From the NCBI GenBank assembly GCA_030432315.1, contig JAUIHM010000010.1, positions 1 to 57,002 on the forward strand: a DNA stretch of 57,002 nt, written 5' to 3'. Below the pieces are notes generated by a model that worked only from the letters and a program-made list of their open reading frames with translations, was not told where the DNA came from and did no database searches. The translations under genes were made by a program, and so were the position numbers. Below are positions 16,363-25,330 of the stretch, in pieces; positions within the stretch are counted from its first letter, which is position 1, and every line of letters begins with the position of its first letter. Origin of the DNA: Alphaproteobacteria bacterium. Its GTDB lineage: Bacteria; Pseudomonadota; Alphaproteobacteria; Rhodobacterales; Rhodobacteraceae.

Positions 16363-18903
16363 GTGACGGAAATTTTCCTGAGCAGAAACGGCCAGAGCGG
16401 CCACTACTCCACCTCCCAGGATCTCGCGGATGAATTCGGCGTCGACCTGCTGCCCAATCTGGGCGCGACGCTGTTGCTCACGGTCCATGGTCTGGAAATC
16501 GATGCCGACGGCTGGAACAACTGGAAGAACGTCCGCGTCACCGGGGATGACGGCCTGACACCGCTGGTTCTGCGGAATTTTGTGCATGTCGACGTCGACT
16601 ACGGCGCCGCGACCACCGGCATCGACCTGAGTGTCGAAAATGCCAAGCGCGGCAACATCCTGATGGGAAGCGGCGACGATACCCTGTCACTTACGCTCGC
16701 GACAAACAATTCCGGCTGGTCGAACCTGTTCGAAATCGACATGGGCGCGGGCAACGACAACGTCACCATTGCACAGGGTGTCGCCCAGACAATCGGCATG
16801 GGGGCCACCACCGCCGCGACCGTCATCGACGGGCGTTTCACCACCGTTGAGGCCAGTCTCGGCGATGGCGACGATTTCTATGCGAACGGCACTCAGGCAA
16901 CCGATATCGTCTCCGACGGCGCCGGCAATGACGTGATCCGCACCGGCAGCGGCGATGACCTGCTTGTTCTCAACGACAGCAACGAATTCGGCAATAACGG
17001 CAAGCATTGGGACAACATTCTCGATCTCGGCGCTGGTCATGACGTGATCGATGCCACCGGAGCGGTCGAAGGCGTCACGATCAACGACCTGATCTTCCTC
17101 AAAGCCAACGCAGAAGAGTTTCTCGGCTCCGCCTGGGACGACACCGTCAAGGCCTTCCGGGTCAGCCACGACGTGACGTTCTACGGCTACGGCGGCAACG
17201 ACACCTTCAGCGCCGGTTCGGGCAACGACTATGCCAACGGCGGCGAGGGCAACGACACCCTGACCGGCGGCGCGGGCCTGAACACGCTCATCGGCGGCAA
17301 CGGCAACGACACTTTCCACAATGTCGATGACAACGACGTGGTCCAGGGGGGTGCCGGAACCGATCTGGTCCGCTGGTTCAACAGCCTCTCGATCAGCGAC
17401 TTCCACATGGACTCCAACAGCATCGAGCGCGCGATCACAGGCAGCGGAACCTACAAACTGCGCGCGATCTATTCCGCTACTGCCGTCGACATCATTTCCT
17501 ACGGCACCACGACCGCCCAGGGCAGCAAGTACAACGACAGCATGAAGGGCCTGACCAACAGCACCAACGACTTCAACGGTCGCGACGGAAACGACACGCT
17601 GATCGGATGGAACAATTCGGACAAACTCAGCGGCGGCAGCGGCGACGATACGCTTCAGGGCGGTGCCGGCGACGATATCATCGCCGACGGCGACGGCGCC
17701 GACAGGATCCAGGCCGGCGCCGGCAACGACACGATCAACCTCAACGACAACGACAATCTGATTCTCGACGGCGGATCCGGGTTTGACTTCGTCAACGCGA
17801 CCTGGGCGAAGGAAGGCGTCGAAATCGACCTCGCGGCCAGCAATCTCGAACAGGCACGGGGCAGCAGCTTCGACGACGTGCTCGACGCCTCGGCCCTGAC
17901 CGGCGACGTGGAACTCCAGGGCCGCAACGGCGACGACGTTCTTATCGGTGGCACGGCCGACGACAACCTGCAGGGCGGCGCCGGCAACGACACCCTCGAC
18001 GGCGGCGACGGAGACGATTCCATCGTCGATACCGATGGCGACAACACCCTGACCGGCGGCAATGGCGCCGACCTGTTCCGTGTCCATGCCAATGGCGACG
18101 GGACGACCACGATCACCGATCTGAACTTCTCCGAAGGCGATGTGATCAGTTCCTATGGCCTTTACGGCACCGGCGGTTTCAGAACCTACGGTTCGCTGTC
18201 CGACTTCCTGATCGCCAATGCCGCCAACGGCTACGCGATGCAGGGCACCAACGACGGGTTTATCGTCAAGTACAGCCCGGACTACAGCCTCAACGTCCGC
18301 CTCGAAGCGCCAGCCGGACTGAACGTCGTCGATGCCGCGGTACAGTCCGGCTTTGTCAGCACCGGTCCCGCCGATCTGGTGCTCGGAACCGCCGGGGCGG
18401 ACACCGTCACCACGACGCATGGCAGCGACTGGTTCTTCGGCGCCGGCGGCAACGACAACTTCAACGGCTATCAGAACGGCGATGTTCTGCTCGGTCAGCA
18501 GGGCAACGACACGCTCAGCGGCGGCGGCGGCGGCAGCACCGGTCTCGACATCCTCATCGGCGGTGACGGTGCGGATCTGCTCAAGTCCGGCCAGAGCGAA
18601 GCGCTGATGCTGGGAGGGGCCGGCAGCGACCGGTTCGATTTCACCGAACTCAATCCCGGCCGCACCAGCCACGTCCTCGACTTCGAGGACGGCGTGGACA
18701 GTCTGCGGGTCCGCTACGACAACGGCTCGAACTGGGGCTACGCAACCATCACCTCGGACGCGGCGGCACTTGCCTTCGCCAACAGCCAGGGCGGCATTGA
18801 TTACGACGCCATAACCAACGGCTTCCGCCTTTCGGTCGACTGTGTGCGCTTCGACGGAGAGTTCATTTTCGACACCACCATCGACGTGCTGTTCTCGGCC
18901 TGA
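16363..18903 (+). CDS. RTX-type calcium-binding secreted protein (846 aa)
   Basis: A large acidic protein with several blocks of the Ca-binding nonapeptide GGxGxDxxx, at about residues 276-336, 406-476, 519-573 and 673-760 (for example GGEGNDTLTGGAG and GGSGDDTLQGGAGDD). The GTG start at 16363 is supported by AAAGGA (about 16350) at ~8 nt. It lacks an N-terminal signal peptide and ends with a region ending DTTIDVLFSA, as expected for type I (ABC-MFP-TolC) secretion. No type I exporter genes are in the window and no enzymatic domain is recognised. A role as an extracellular adhesin or matrix protein is inferred. GC content is lower than in the flanking genes only at the promoter. Confidence 0.88.
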   Translation: MTEIFLSRNGQSGHYSTSQDLADEFGVDLLPNLGATLLLTVHGLEIDADGWNNWKNVRVTGDDGLTPLVLRNFVHVDVDYGAATTGIDLSVENAKRGNILMGSGDDTLSLTLATNNSGWSNLFEIDMGAGNDNVTIAQGVAQTIGMGATTAATVIDGRFTTVEASLGDGDDFYANGTQATDIVSDGAGNDVIRTGSGDDLLVLNDSNEFGNNGKHWDNILDLGAGHDVIDATGAVEGVTINDLIFLKANAEEFLGSAWDDTVKAFRVSHDVTFYGYGGNDTFSAGSGNDYANGGEGNDTLTGGAGLNTLIGGNGNDTFHNVDDNDVVQGGAGTDLVRWFNSLSISDFHMDSNSIERAITGSGTYKLRAIYSATAVDIISYGTTTAQGSKYNDSMKGLTNSTNDFNGRDGNDTLIGWNNSDKLSGGSGDDTLQGGAGDDIIADGDGADRIQAGAGNDTINLNDNDNLILDGGSGFDFVNATWAKEGVEIDLAASNLEQARGSSFDDVLDASALTGDVELQGRNGDDVLIGGTADDNLQGGAGNDTLDGGDGDDSIVDTDGDNTLTGGNGADLFRVHANGDGTTTITDLNFSEGDVISSYGLYGTGGFRTYGSLSDFLIANAANGYAMQGTNDGFIVKYSPDYSLNVRLEAPAGLNVVDAAVQSGFVSTGPADLVLGTAGADTVTTTHGSDWFFGAGGNDNFNGYQNGDVLLGQQGNDTLSGGGGGSTGLDILIGGDGADLLKSGQSEALMLGGAGSDRFDFTELNPGRTSHVLDFEDGVDSLRVRYDNGSNWGYATITSDAAALAFANSQGGIDYDAITNGFRLSVDCVRFDGEFIFDTTIDVLFSA

Positions 18904-18961
18904 GACGGCGGAACCGGCGATGGCGGCGCTGCCGCTCCGGGTCCTGCCGGCAACCGCCAAA

Positions 18962-18995
18962 AAGAAATACGGCAGGTGCAACCTGCACCTGCCGT
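18962..18995 (-). terminator. Rho-independent terminator of the 5'-nucleotidase gene
   Basis: A perfect 12-bp stem, ACGGCAGGTGCA (18969-18980) with TGCACCTGCCGT (18984-18995), has a 3-nt loop. On the minus strand it is followed by ATTTCTTTTT, a good U-tract. It lies between two convergent genes and may also slow transcription from the RTX side. Confidence 0.85.
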
Positions 18996-19032
18996 GTCAC
19001 GTTTCGCCCGGCAATCCGCCGGAACCGTCGGA

Positions 19033-20640
19033 TCAGTTCTGAACGATCTCGATCCGGCCGTCGGTATAGGGCTGATACCCCGGATTCGCGGCAAGATAGT
19101 CGGCCAGAACCTGTTCCAGCCCGGGCCCGTAATCGTAGGCGTTCTTCGCATCGACAAACGCCGTGTAGCCGTCGCCACCGGCGCGCATGAAGTTGTTTGA
19201 GGCGACCGAGTAAACCTTCTCCGGATCGATCGGCACCCAGGCGCCGTTCTCCTCGACCAGAACCTCCTGAACCCGGCCCTCATTGGCTGGCATCGACGGG
19301 TCCCAGGTCATTTTCAGCCCGGCAACCTGCGGAAACCGCCCGCCACCGTCCTCGACCTGGCTGACGCCGTTTTCCAGCGCCGCGATCACCTGTGCACCGG
19401 TGATGTTGAAGGTTGAGAGCGTGTTCTGGAACGGCAGTACCGCCAGCACCTCGCCCATCGTCACCTCGCCGGCGTCGATCGACGCCCGCAGCCCGCCGCC
19501 ATTCTGAATCGCGATCGTCACCCCCTGCCCCTTCGTCCGGTCGAGGATGGCATCGGCAACGAGATTGCCCATTGAACACTCACCCGCCCGGCAGTTTTCC
19601 CGGCTGCCGTCGACAGCATCGGCGACTTCCGCCACCTTCTGCGACTTGAGCGCCTCGATCGGGCCGGCCAGTTCGACGATCCGGGCGGCAATATCCGGAT
19701 CCGGCGTGACGCTGGCATCGAGTACCATCAGGTCGCCCGAAGCATCCACCACCCCGCCGGCATCGTCGAACTCAAGCACCGCATGGCCGAGGTATTTGGA
19801 GTAGGCCCCGGCCGACACCACCGGAGTCACGTAACCCTCCGGCCCGTCCACCATCAGCGGATAGGGATAGAGCGCCCCCTCGACCCAGTTGGAAAAGACG
19901 GTGTTGGAATGGCCGCCGACCACCAGATCGAGCCCGGCGACATTCTCGGCAATGCGGATGTCCTCGTTCGCGCCGACATGGGTCAGCGCGATGATGTGGT
20001 CGATCCCCTGGGCTTCGAGGTCCGCCACCGCACCGGTCAGATACTCGACCGGATCGGAAAAGGTCACCGTATCGCCGGAAGAGGAGATTTCCGCCGTATC
20101 CGGCGTGATCGCGCCGAGGATGCCGATTTTCACCCCGTTCACCTCGAGGATCACCGGGTCCATGTCCAGGGGGCCGAGGTCCGGATTGGCTGACGCATCG
20201 GTATTGCCAAAAATCACCGGAAAGTCTGCCAAATTGATGAAATTGACCGCAGCCTCGGGGCCAAGGTCGAATTCGTGGTTGCCCAGCACCATCGCGTCCA
20301 TGCCGATGTCGTTGAGAAACTCCGCTTCGGCCGCACCCTTGTAGGTGGAAAAGAACAGCGACCCCTGGAACTGGTCGCCGGCACTGACCAGCAGCACCGC
20401 ATCGCCGGCGGCCTCCGCCTCGGCCCGCAGCTGGTCGACCGCGGTTTTCAGCCGCGCGTATCCGCCGAAGCACGCGCCTTCCGCCTCATCCTCCGCCGAA
20501 CAGGTCGAATCGTACTTGTTGATCGATTCCACCCGGCTGTGGAAATCGTTGATGTGCAGCACGTGCAGGGTGAAGGCCTGCGCGCCCCCCGCCCCGCACA
20601 GCAAAGCCGCACTCGCCAGCAAAGTCCTGTGAAGTCCCAT
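19033..20640 (-). CDS. Secreted 5'-nucleotidase / UshA-like metallophosphatase
   Basis: A 535-aa periplasmic enzyme that probably hydrolyses extracellular nucleotides or nucleotide sugars for nucleoside and phosphate salvage. A signal peptide covers residues 1-22 (ends GGAQA). The metallophosphoesterase domain has HINDFHSR and LGNHEFDLG, then TLGHVG-type residues (ALTHVGANEDI) and VVGGHSNT. The C-terminal 5'-nucleotidase domain has NGGGLRASI and the substrate-binding NNFMRAGGDGYTAF. Length fits UshA/YfkN single units. It is divergent from the NHL protein gene across 194 bp. Whether it prefers nucleotides or other phosphate esters cannot be told. Confidence 0.92.
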   Translation of the reverse strand: MGLHRTLLASAALLCGAGGAQAFTLHVLHINDFHSRVESINKYDSTCSAEDEAEGACFGGYARLKTAVDQLRAEAEAAGDAVLLVSAGDQFQGSLFFSTYKGAAEAEFLNDIGMDAMVLGNHEFDLGPEAAVNFINLADFPVIFGNTDASANPDLGPLDMDPVILEVNGVKIGILGAITPDTAEISSSGDTVTFSDPVEYLTGAVADLEAQGIDHIIALTHVGANEDIRIAENVAGLDLVVGGHSNTVFSNWVEGALYPYPLMVDGPEGYVTPVVSAGAYSKYLGHAVLEFDDAGGVVDASGDLMVLDASVTPDPDIAARIVELAGPIEALKSQKVAEVADAVDGSRENCRAGECSMGNLVADAILDRTKGQGVTIAIQNGGGLRASIDAGEVTMGEVLAVLPFQNTLSTFNITGAQVIAALENGVSQVEDGGGRFPQVAGLKMTWDPSMPANEGRVQEVLVEENGAWVPIDPEKVYSVASNNFMRAGGDGYTAFVDAKNAYDYGPGLEQVLADYLAANPGYQPYTDGRIEIVQN

Positions 20641-20834
20641 GAAATACCCCCTGAGCCTGGTCCCGGAATTCGGTCCAACATTATCTCAGAATGCCAGGGC
20701 ATGTCCGCCCGCGCAAGAACTGCTTTGCCCGCGTCCCGCGAAGATCGCGTCACGGGAATGTTGCAAAAAGTGATCCGTGACCGGCCCGTTGCCGTGCAAC
20801 ACTGCCGCATCCCCCCAAACCGCCGGAGCGGCCC

Positions 20835-21695
20835 ATGCGATCCCACATCCCCCTGAGTGCTGCCCTGCTGCTGGCGGTCGCGCCGCAGGTTTCCGCCCAG
20901 GGCGCCTTCGCCGCCTTCGACCGCGCCAGCGAACCGGTCCTGAACGACCCGCACGACCTTGCCATCGGTCCCGACGGCCGCCTCTACGTCGCCGACAAGT
21001 TCGGCAGCCGGATCGCGGTGCTGAACGCCGAAACACTCGACCTCGAAGAAACGTTTGGCGACGGGCAGCTGCTGGGCGCCCACGACATTTCCTTCGACCC
21101 CGCCGGCAGGGCGCATGTCGCGGTCACCGGCCTCAGCGGCATCGTGATCTACGACTTCCCCGACGGCAAAGCGGTGCTGGCGCAAAGCTATGGCGGCTTT
21201 CCCCGCACCGAAGGCGTTCTGGCCCATTCCAACGGCCGGATCTACGTCATGGCCAGCGGCACCGGCCAGCTTGCCATGGTCGAGGATGACGCGATAACCG
21301 GCGCCGTTGCCGGCATGCCAGGAGCCCATGACGTGGCCGAGGCTCCGGACGGCACAATCTGGGTCGCCGACACCTCCGGCCGCCGCCTGCAGCAGTTCAG
21401 CCCGGACCTCGAACACCTCAGGACCCTCACAGGCCCGCAATACGGCTTCCTTGGCCCGCGTTATCTCGATGTCGACGCCTTCGGCCGGCTGGTCGTCGCC
21501 GACCAGGACGCGCACCGCATCCTGCTGATCGACCCGGAAGGCGATGCGGTGCTCGGCATCCTCGGCACCGGCTCCCCCGGCCTCGGCCCGAACCGGTTCG
21601 ACGATCCCGAAGGCGTCGCCATCGACGGCTCCAGCTACTATTTCTCCGACAGCGACAACAACCGCGTGGTCAAATACCTCGTGGTGGTGAACTGA
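20835..21695 (+). CDS. Secreted NHL-repeat beta-propeller protein
   Basis: A 286-aa exported protein with a signal peptide (1-21, cleaved before QGAFA) and about five to six NHL/SMP-30-like blades. Examples are NDPHDLAIGPDGRLYVADKF, GAHDVAEAPDGTIWVADTSG and FDDPEGVAIDGSSYYFSDSD. NHL propellers bind proteins or small ligands, and some act as lactonases; no catalytic metal site is evident here. The C-terminus ends in a complete final blade (NNRVVKYLVVVN), so the protein is probably a closed propeller. It has no operon partner in view. Confidence 0.85.
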   Translation: MRSHIPLSAALLLAVAPQVSAQGAFAAFDRASEPVLNDPHDLAIGPDGRLYVADKFGSRIAVLNAETLDLEETFGDGQLLGAHDISFDPAGRAHVAVTGLSGIVIYDFPDGKAVLAQSYGGFPRTEGVLAHSNGRIYVMASGTGQLAMVEDDAITGAVAGMPGAHDVAEAPDGTIWVADTSGRRLQQFSPDLEHLRTLTGPQYGFLGPRYLDVDAFGRLVVADQDAHRILLIDPEGDAVLGILGTGSPGLGPNRFDDPEGVAIDGSSYYFSDSDNNRVVKYLVVVN

Positions 21696-21713
21696 TCCCG
21701 CCCGCCGCGCACC

Positions 21714-24155
21714 TCACCCCAGACCCGCCGCCAGCGCCACATCCTCCGCGCTGAGAGGCTCCAGGATCCCGTCCACCGCCGGATCCGCAAACAGCGCCGC
21801 ATCCTCCGGCCGCCGCGCCGCGACGTCACACAGCTCCGGCCTCTCCCGCAGCGCCACCGCCGCCCGGGGAAACCGCAGATCGAGAATGCACCAGCGCACC
21901 AGCACGTCGGGCGGCACGTCGAGCTGCCCCAGAAATGCATAGCCTAGCCGGAACGAATAGACATTCACCAGCCGCTTGATCGCCCGCGGATTGGCCTCGA
22001 GCAGGTCGGCATAGTCGAGCAGCCGGTGCCGGATCTGCACCTGCACCTTCGCATCCATCAGCTTCTCGAACCCGGCCCGCGCCACCGCCCGGCCGTCAGG
22101 CCGGTCCCGCGCCGCCCGCACCGCCCGCGCGATTTCCTCCGGTCCCGCCGCCGCCGCAACCGCGGCCAGCGCCTCCGCCCCCGCGTCCGTCTGCGGGTCC
22201 TGCTCCCCGGCCCCGACCAGCAGCTGCAGATACCGCTCCCGGTTTGCCCCGGACAGTTCCGGCAGCCCGACCGAAAGCTGGAAGATCTTGTTGAGAAACC
22301 GGTGCCCGAGCGGCTGCCCCGGCCGCGACAGACTGGCGGAAAACGCCGCATACTGCTGTTCGTAGGCCGAAACGATCCACTCGCCGTCCGCCGCCACCAC
22401 ATAGAGCACCGGCACCTCGGAATAGACCGTCTGCAACGCCTGCAGGACCTCGACCACGTATTTCGCATCGCACCGGTCGAGGTCGTCGATGAACACCGCC
22501 ACCGGCCGCTTGATCTCCCGCACCATCTGCGCATACCGCGCCCGCAGCGGCCGCAGCGGATCGAGGTCCATCTCCAGCATCGCCTCCGCCGTGCGTTTCG
22601 ATCGGGCGGTAAAGGTGGTGACAAACCCCACCAGCGCCAGCGCCGCGGTCAGAAACGGCGACAGGGTGAGCAGACTGGCGAACGGCCCACCTTCGCCGCC
22701 GCCCGAAACCGCCAGACCGCCCAGGACCACCGTCGCCACCACCAGGCCGCCGATGATCCACGGCCGCCATCCGGTCAGAAACCGCCAGCGCGCATCCCAC
22801 CATTTCAGCCGCCGCCCCTCCCAGGGGTCGGACTGCGCCACCGCGTCGGTCAGCAGCACGTTGAGCAGCGACCACCACGCCGCCCCCTGCCCCTGCATCC
22901 GCCAGGCATTGAACTCCGCCACCACCCAGCCCCGGTGCCCCGCGCCATGCCGCTGCGGGTTCGGCGTCTGGCTTTCGTCCGCGGTCAGCACGTCGCGCAG
23001 GAACCGCAGAACCGACGACTTGCCCGACCCCCATTCCCCGGCCAGATGGACGATGAACGGCCAGTTGTTGGTCCGGTGGTCCGCCCAGACATGCCGCACG
23101 TTCTCGGCAATTGCCCGCGCGACCGACTCCCGGTCCAGCGCATCCGCCGCGATCCCCTCTACCGGCCGGTCCGCATGGAAATACGCCTGTTCATGCCGCC
23201 GCGCCGCGGTCTGCAGCGTGACGAGCAGATCGCGGTCGTATTCCCCGTCCCAGTCCAACCCCAGCGCCGCCATTGCCGCCCCGACCGCGGACTGCAGCTG
23301 CGGCCCGGCGATCCCGTCCGCGGCAACGCTGCCCTTCGGCTCCGGCAGATCGCTCACCGCCTGCTGGATTGCCGCAATCAGCTCCGGCCCACTCAACGGC
23401 TCCGGGTCCAGCCCCTTCTCGGCAAGTTCCGCCCCGACGCCCCGCCGCAGCGCCGAAGCTGCGTCCTCAAACGCCTCCCGCGAGGCGCCATCGGCCAGGC
23501 TCACCGTCACCGATGCCATGCCGATGTCCCGGTGATGCAGGGCGAGCACCTCGCCGGTCAGTGCCGCCGCATCGGTCGGCGTCAGCCCGCCCGATCCGGT
23601 GCCCATCAGCGGCATCCACCAGCTTGCCCCCGGCCCCAGCGCCCGGTCACGCAGGGTACCGTCCCGCACAAGCTCCGCGATCGCCCGGTCGAGGTTCGGC
23701 TTCAGAAGCTCCGCCCCGCCTCCAAGCCCGACCGTCACCACGAAGACGACAATCGCCGCCTCCTGCGGCGCAATCCAGTAGCCGTTCCGCAGCAGGCCCG
23801 CGTCCGGCGCACGGTCCCAGCCCCCGAGGTCACGCCGCACCGAGGACAGCAGCGGCCCCGCGCCCCCCTGCGCATCGGTCGAGACAAAAACGACACTGTG
23901 CCCCTGCGGCGAAAGCCCTGCCGTCAGCCCAAGGAAATACGGCCCGTCCCGCGTCGGCACGATCACTTCGAACGGCCGCTGATCCGTCCCGCCCTTCAGA
24001 ATTTCCTCGAAGTCCAACCCCGCGAAACTCTCGAACTCCGGGCCGGCGTCTCTGAACCCCGCTTCTTCGCCGACGCTCTCGCCGTAACTGTCGCCCGTCC
24101 TGTCATCCCGTGCCGGTGCCACCTGTCCCCCCGGTCGCTGGTTCCGCGTATGCAC
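21714..24155 (-). CDS. KAP-family P-loop NTPase with N-terminal Rossmann/macro-like domain
   Basis: An 813-aa multidomain protein. The KAP NTPase core has Walker A GEWGSGKSS (373-381) and Walker B VAVFIDDLDRCD (553-564), with two membrane helices inserted between them (about 466-484 and 500-517), the family hallmark that anchors the NTPase at the membrane. N-terminal to it are an alpha/beta domain (about 60-220) with the glycine motif MPLMGTGSGGL and a possible peptidoglycan-binding-like segment (about 275-320, ADGIAGPQLQSAV). KAP proteins are frequent in bacterial conflict and defence islands, so a defence role is an inference. It stands alone between unrelated genes. Confidence 0.85.
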   Translation of the reverse strand: MHTRNQRPGGQVAPARDDRTGDSYGESVGEEAGFRDAGPEFESFAGLDFEEILKGGTDQRPFEVIVPTRDGPYFLGLTAGLSPQGHSVVFVSTDAQGGAGPLLSSVRRDLGGWDRAPDAGLLRNGYWIAPQEAAIVVFVVTVGLGGGAELLKPNLDRAIAELVRDGTLRDRALGPGASWWMPLMGTGSGGLTPTDAAALTGEVLALHHRDIGMASVTVSLADGASREAFEDAASALRRGVGAELAEKGLDPEPLSGPELIAAIQQAVSDLPEPKGSVAADGIAGPQLQSAVGAAMAALGLDWDGEYDRDLLVTLQTAARRHEQAYFHADRPVEGIAADALDRESVARAIAENVRHVWADHRTNNWPFIVHLAGEWGSGKSSVLRFLRDVLTADESQTPNPQRHGAGHRGWVVAEFNAWRMQGQGAAWWSLLNVLLTDAVAQSDPWEGRRLKWWDARWRFLTGWRPWIIGGLVVATVVLGGLAVSGGGEGGPFASLLTLSPFLTAALALVGFVTTFTARSKRTAEAMLEMDLDPLRPLRARYAQMVREIKRPVAVFIDDLDRCDAKYVVEVLQALQTVYSEVPVLYVVAADGEWIVSAYEQQYAAFSASLSRPGQPLGHRFLNKIFQLSVGLPELSGANRERYLQLLVGAGEQDPQTDAGAEALAAVAAAAGPEEIARAVRAARDRPDGRAVARAGFEKLMDAKVQVQIRHRLLDYADLLEANPRAIKRLVNVYSFRLGYAFLGQLDVPPDVLVRWCILDLRFPRAAVALRERPELCDVAARRPEDAALFADPAVDGILEPLSAEDVALAAGLG

Positions 24156-24248
24156 AGTCTAGCACGAACCGGCCGCACCGCGCAGGCAATTCCCGTCTCG
24201 ACGCGCCGGAACGGCTCTGCCAGGCTGCATGCGAAACAGGAGCCTCCC

Positions 24249-25094
24249 ATGCCCGCAGCAAGAACCCGCCCGTTCGTCCAGTGCGACGTCTTCACCGCCA
24301 CCCCGACCAAAGGCAACGGCCTCGCGGTCGTGCTCGACGGCACCGGGCTGACGGATGACCAGATGCAGGGCTTCGCCGCCTGGACCAACCTCGCGGAAAC
24401 CACCTTCCTGCTGCAGCCCGAAGATCCCGCCGCCGACTACCGCCTGCGCATCTTCACCCCCACGCGCGAAATGCCCTTCGCCGGTCACCCCACGCTCGGA
24501 AGCTGCGCCGCCTGGCTGCACAGCGGACATGCGCCGAAGACCCCGGGAAAGGTCATCCAGCAATGCGGCGTCGGCCTCGTGGAAATCGACCAGACCGGTG
24601 CAACGCCTGCCTTCGCCGCTCCGCCGACCCGGATCGAGCCGATGCCCGACGACCTCAAATCCAGGCTGACGACGGTTCTCGACCTCAATCCCGGCGATGT
24701 ATCCGGCGCCGCGCTTCTCAACAACGGTCCCGCGTGGCAGGTTCTGGAACTGACCTCCGCCGAGGCGGTTCTGGCGGTCGAGTCCGCCTCCGTCCGCTGG
24801 CCCGAATACCGGCCGATCGGCCTGATCGGCGCCCATGCGCCCGGAACCGGCCCGGACTACGAGGTCAGAATGCTCGCCCCCTCGAGCGGCATGAGCGAGG
24901 ATCCGATCACCGGTTCGCTCAACGCAGCACTTGCCCACTGGCTGCACGGCCAGGGCCGGCTGACCGGCGCCCTGCTGATCCACCAGGGCACCAGGATCGG
25001 CCGCGCCGGCCGGGTTCACATGTCCGTCGACCGGAACAGAATCCTGATCGGCGGACAGACCCATATTCTGATCGACGGCAGCGTTACCCTCTGA
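24249..25094 (+). CDS. PhzF-family isomerase/epimerase
   Basis: A 281-aa protein of the PhzF/YddE fold, a diaminopimelate-epimerase-like alpha/beta barrel pair. The family includes phenazine isomerase, but most members have unknown substrates. The N-terminal half has NGLAVVLDG, the Glu-containing NLAETTFL (the PhzF catalytic Glu position) and RIFTPTREMPFAGHPTLGSC. The C-terminal half has RMLAPSSGMSEDPITGSLNA. No other phenazine genes are near, so phenazine synthesis is unlikely. The ATG at 24249 follows an AGGAG site (about 24239-24243) and is the first good start after the divergent KAP gene. Confidence 0.9.
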   Translation: MPAARTRPFVQCDVFTATPTKGNGLAVVLDGTGLTDDQMQGFAAWTNLAETTFLLQPEDPAADYRLRIFTPTREMPFAGHPTLGSCAAWLHSGHAPKTPGKVIQQCGVGLVEIDQTGATPAFAAPPTRIEPMPDDLKSRLTTVLDLNPGDVSGAALLNNGPAWQVLELTSAEAVLAVESASVRWPEYRPIGLIGAHAPGTGPDYEVRMLAPSSGMSEDPITGSLNAALAHWLHGQGRLTGALLIHQGTRIGRAGRVHMSVDRNRILIGGQTHILIDGSVTL

Positions 25095-25153
25095 ACCACC
25101 TCGCCGGGTTGCGCCGCACCACCCGACCCGGCCTGCCATCCGATCCCGCCCCA

Positions 25154-25250
25154 GCCCGTTAACCTTTGCCCCCGGACCGGAAATCGTAGGTATCATCCGG
25201 GTATCGATCGGGTATCGGTCGGGTATCCGATCGCCGCATGGTTAACGGGC
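25154..25250. repeat. Element E1: 11-bp inverted ends around four 11-bp direct repeats
   Basis: GCCCGTTAACC (25154-25164) is the exact reverse complement of GGTTAACGGGC (25240-25250). Between them, 25189-25232 is four consecutive 11-bp units, each starting GGTATC (GGTATCATCCG, GGTATCGATCG, GGTATCGGTCG, GGTATCCGATC). A second copy (E2, 50860-50949) has the same unit length, the same 24-nt and 7-nt gaps and about 76 percent identity over 90 bp by manual alignment. It lies 80 bp before the aminotransferase ATG. Function unknown: regulatory iterons or a small dispersed repeat. Confidence 0.85.
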
Positions 25251-25330
25251 CCGCCAAACTCCCGTTTGACCGCCCGGCGAACCTCAGCCTAGAGTGACGC
25301 ATTCCGCGCTCAGGCAATCCCAGGATCATC

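Noticed and set aside
17190-18640. Tandem short repeats resembling a repeat array or CRISPR
   Set aside because: They are in-frame GGxGxD codons of the RTX protein; there are no constant repeats with unique spacers.
16687-18981. Long open frame (764 codons) on the minus strand opposite the RTX gene
   Set aside because: Low-complexity Val/Gly/Ala-rich translation mirroring the repetitive GC-rich RTX codons; no family motif or ribosome binding site.
22026-25094. 1022-codon plus-strand frame across the KAP gene into phzF
   Set aside because: The first ~740 codons are the antisense shadow of the KAP gene (Arg/Pro/His-rich). Only the part from 24249 is PhzF.
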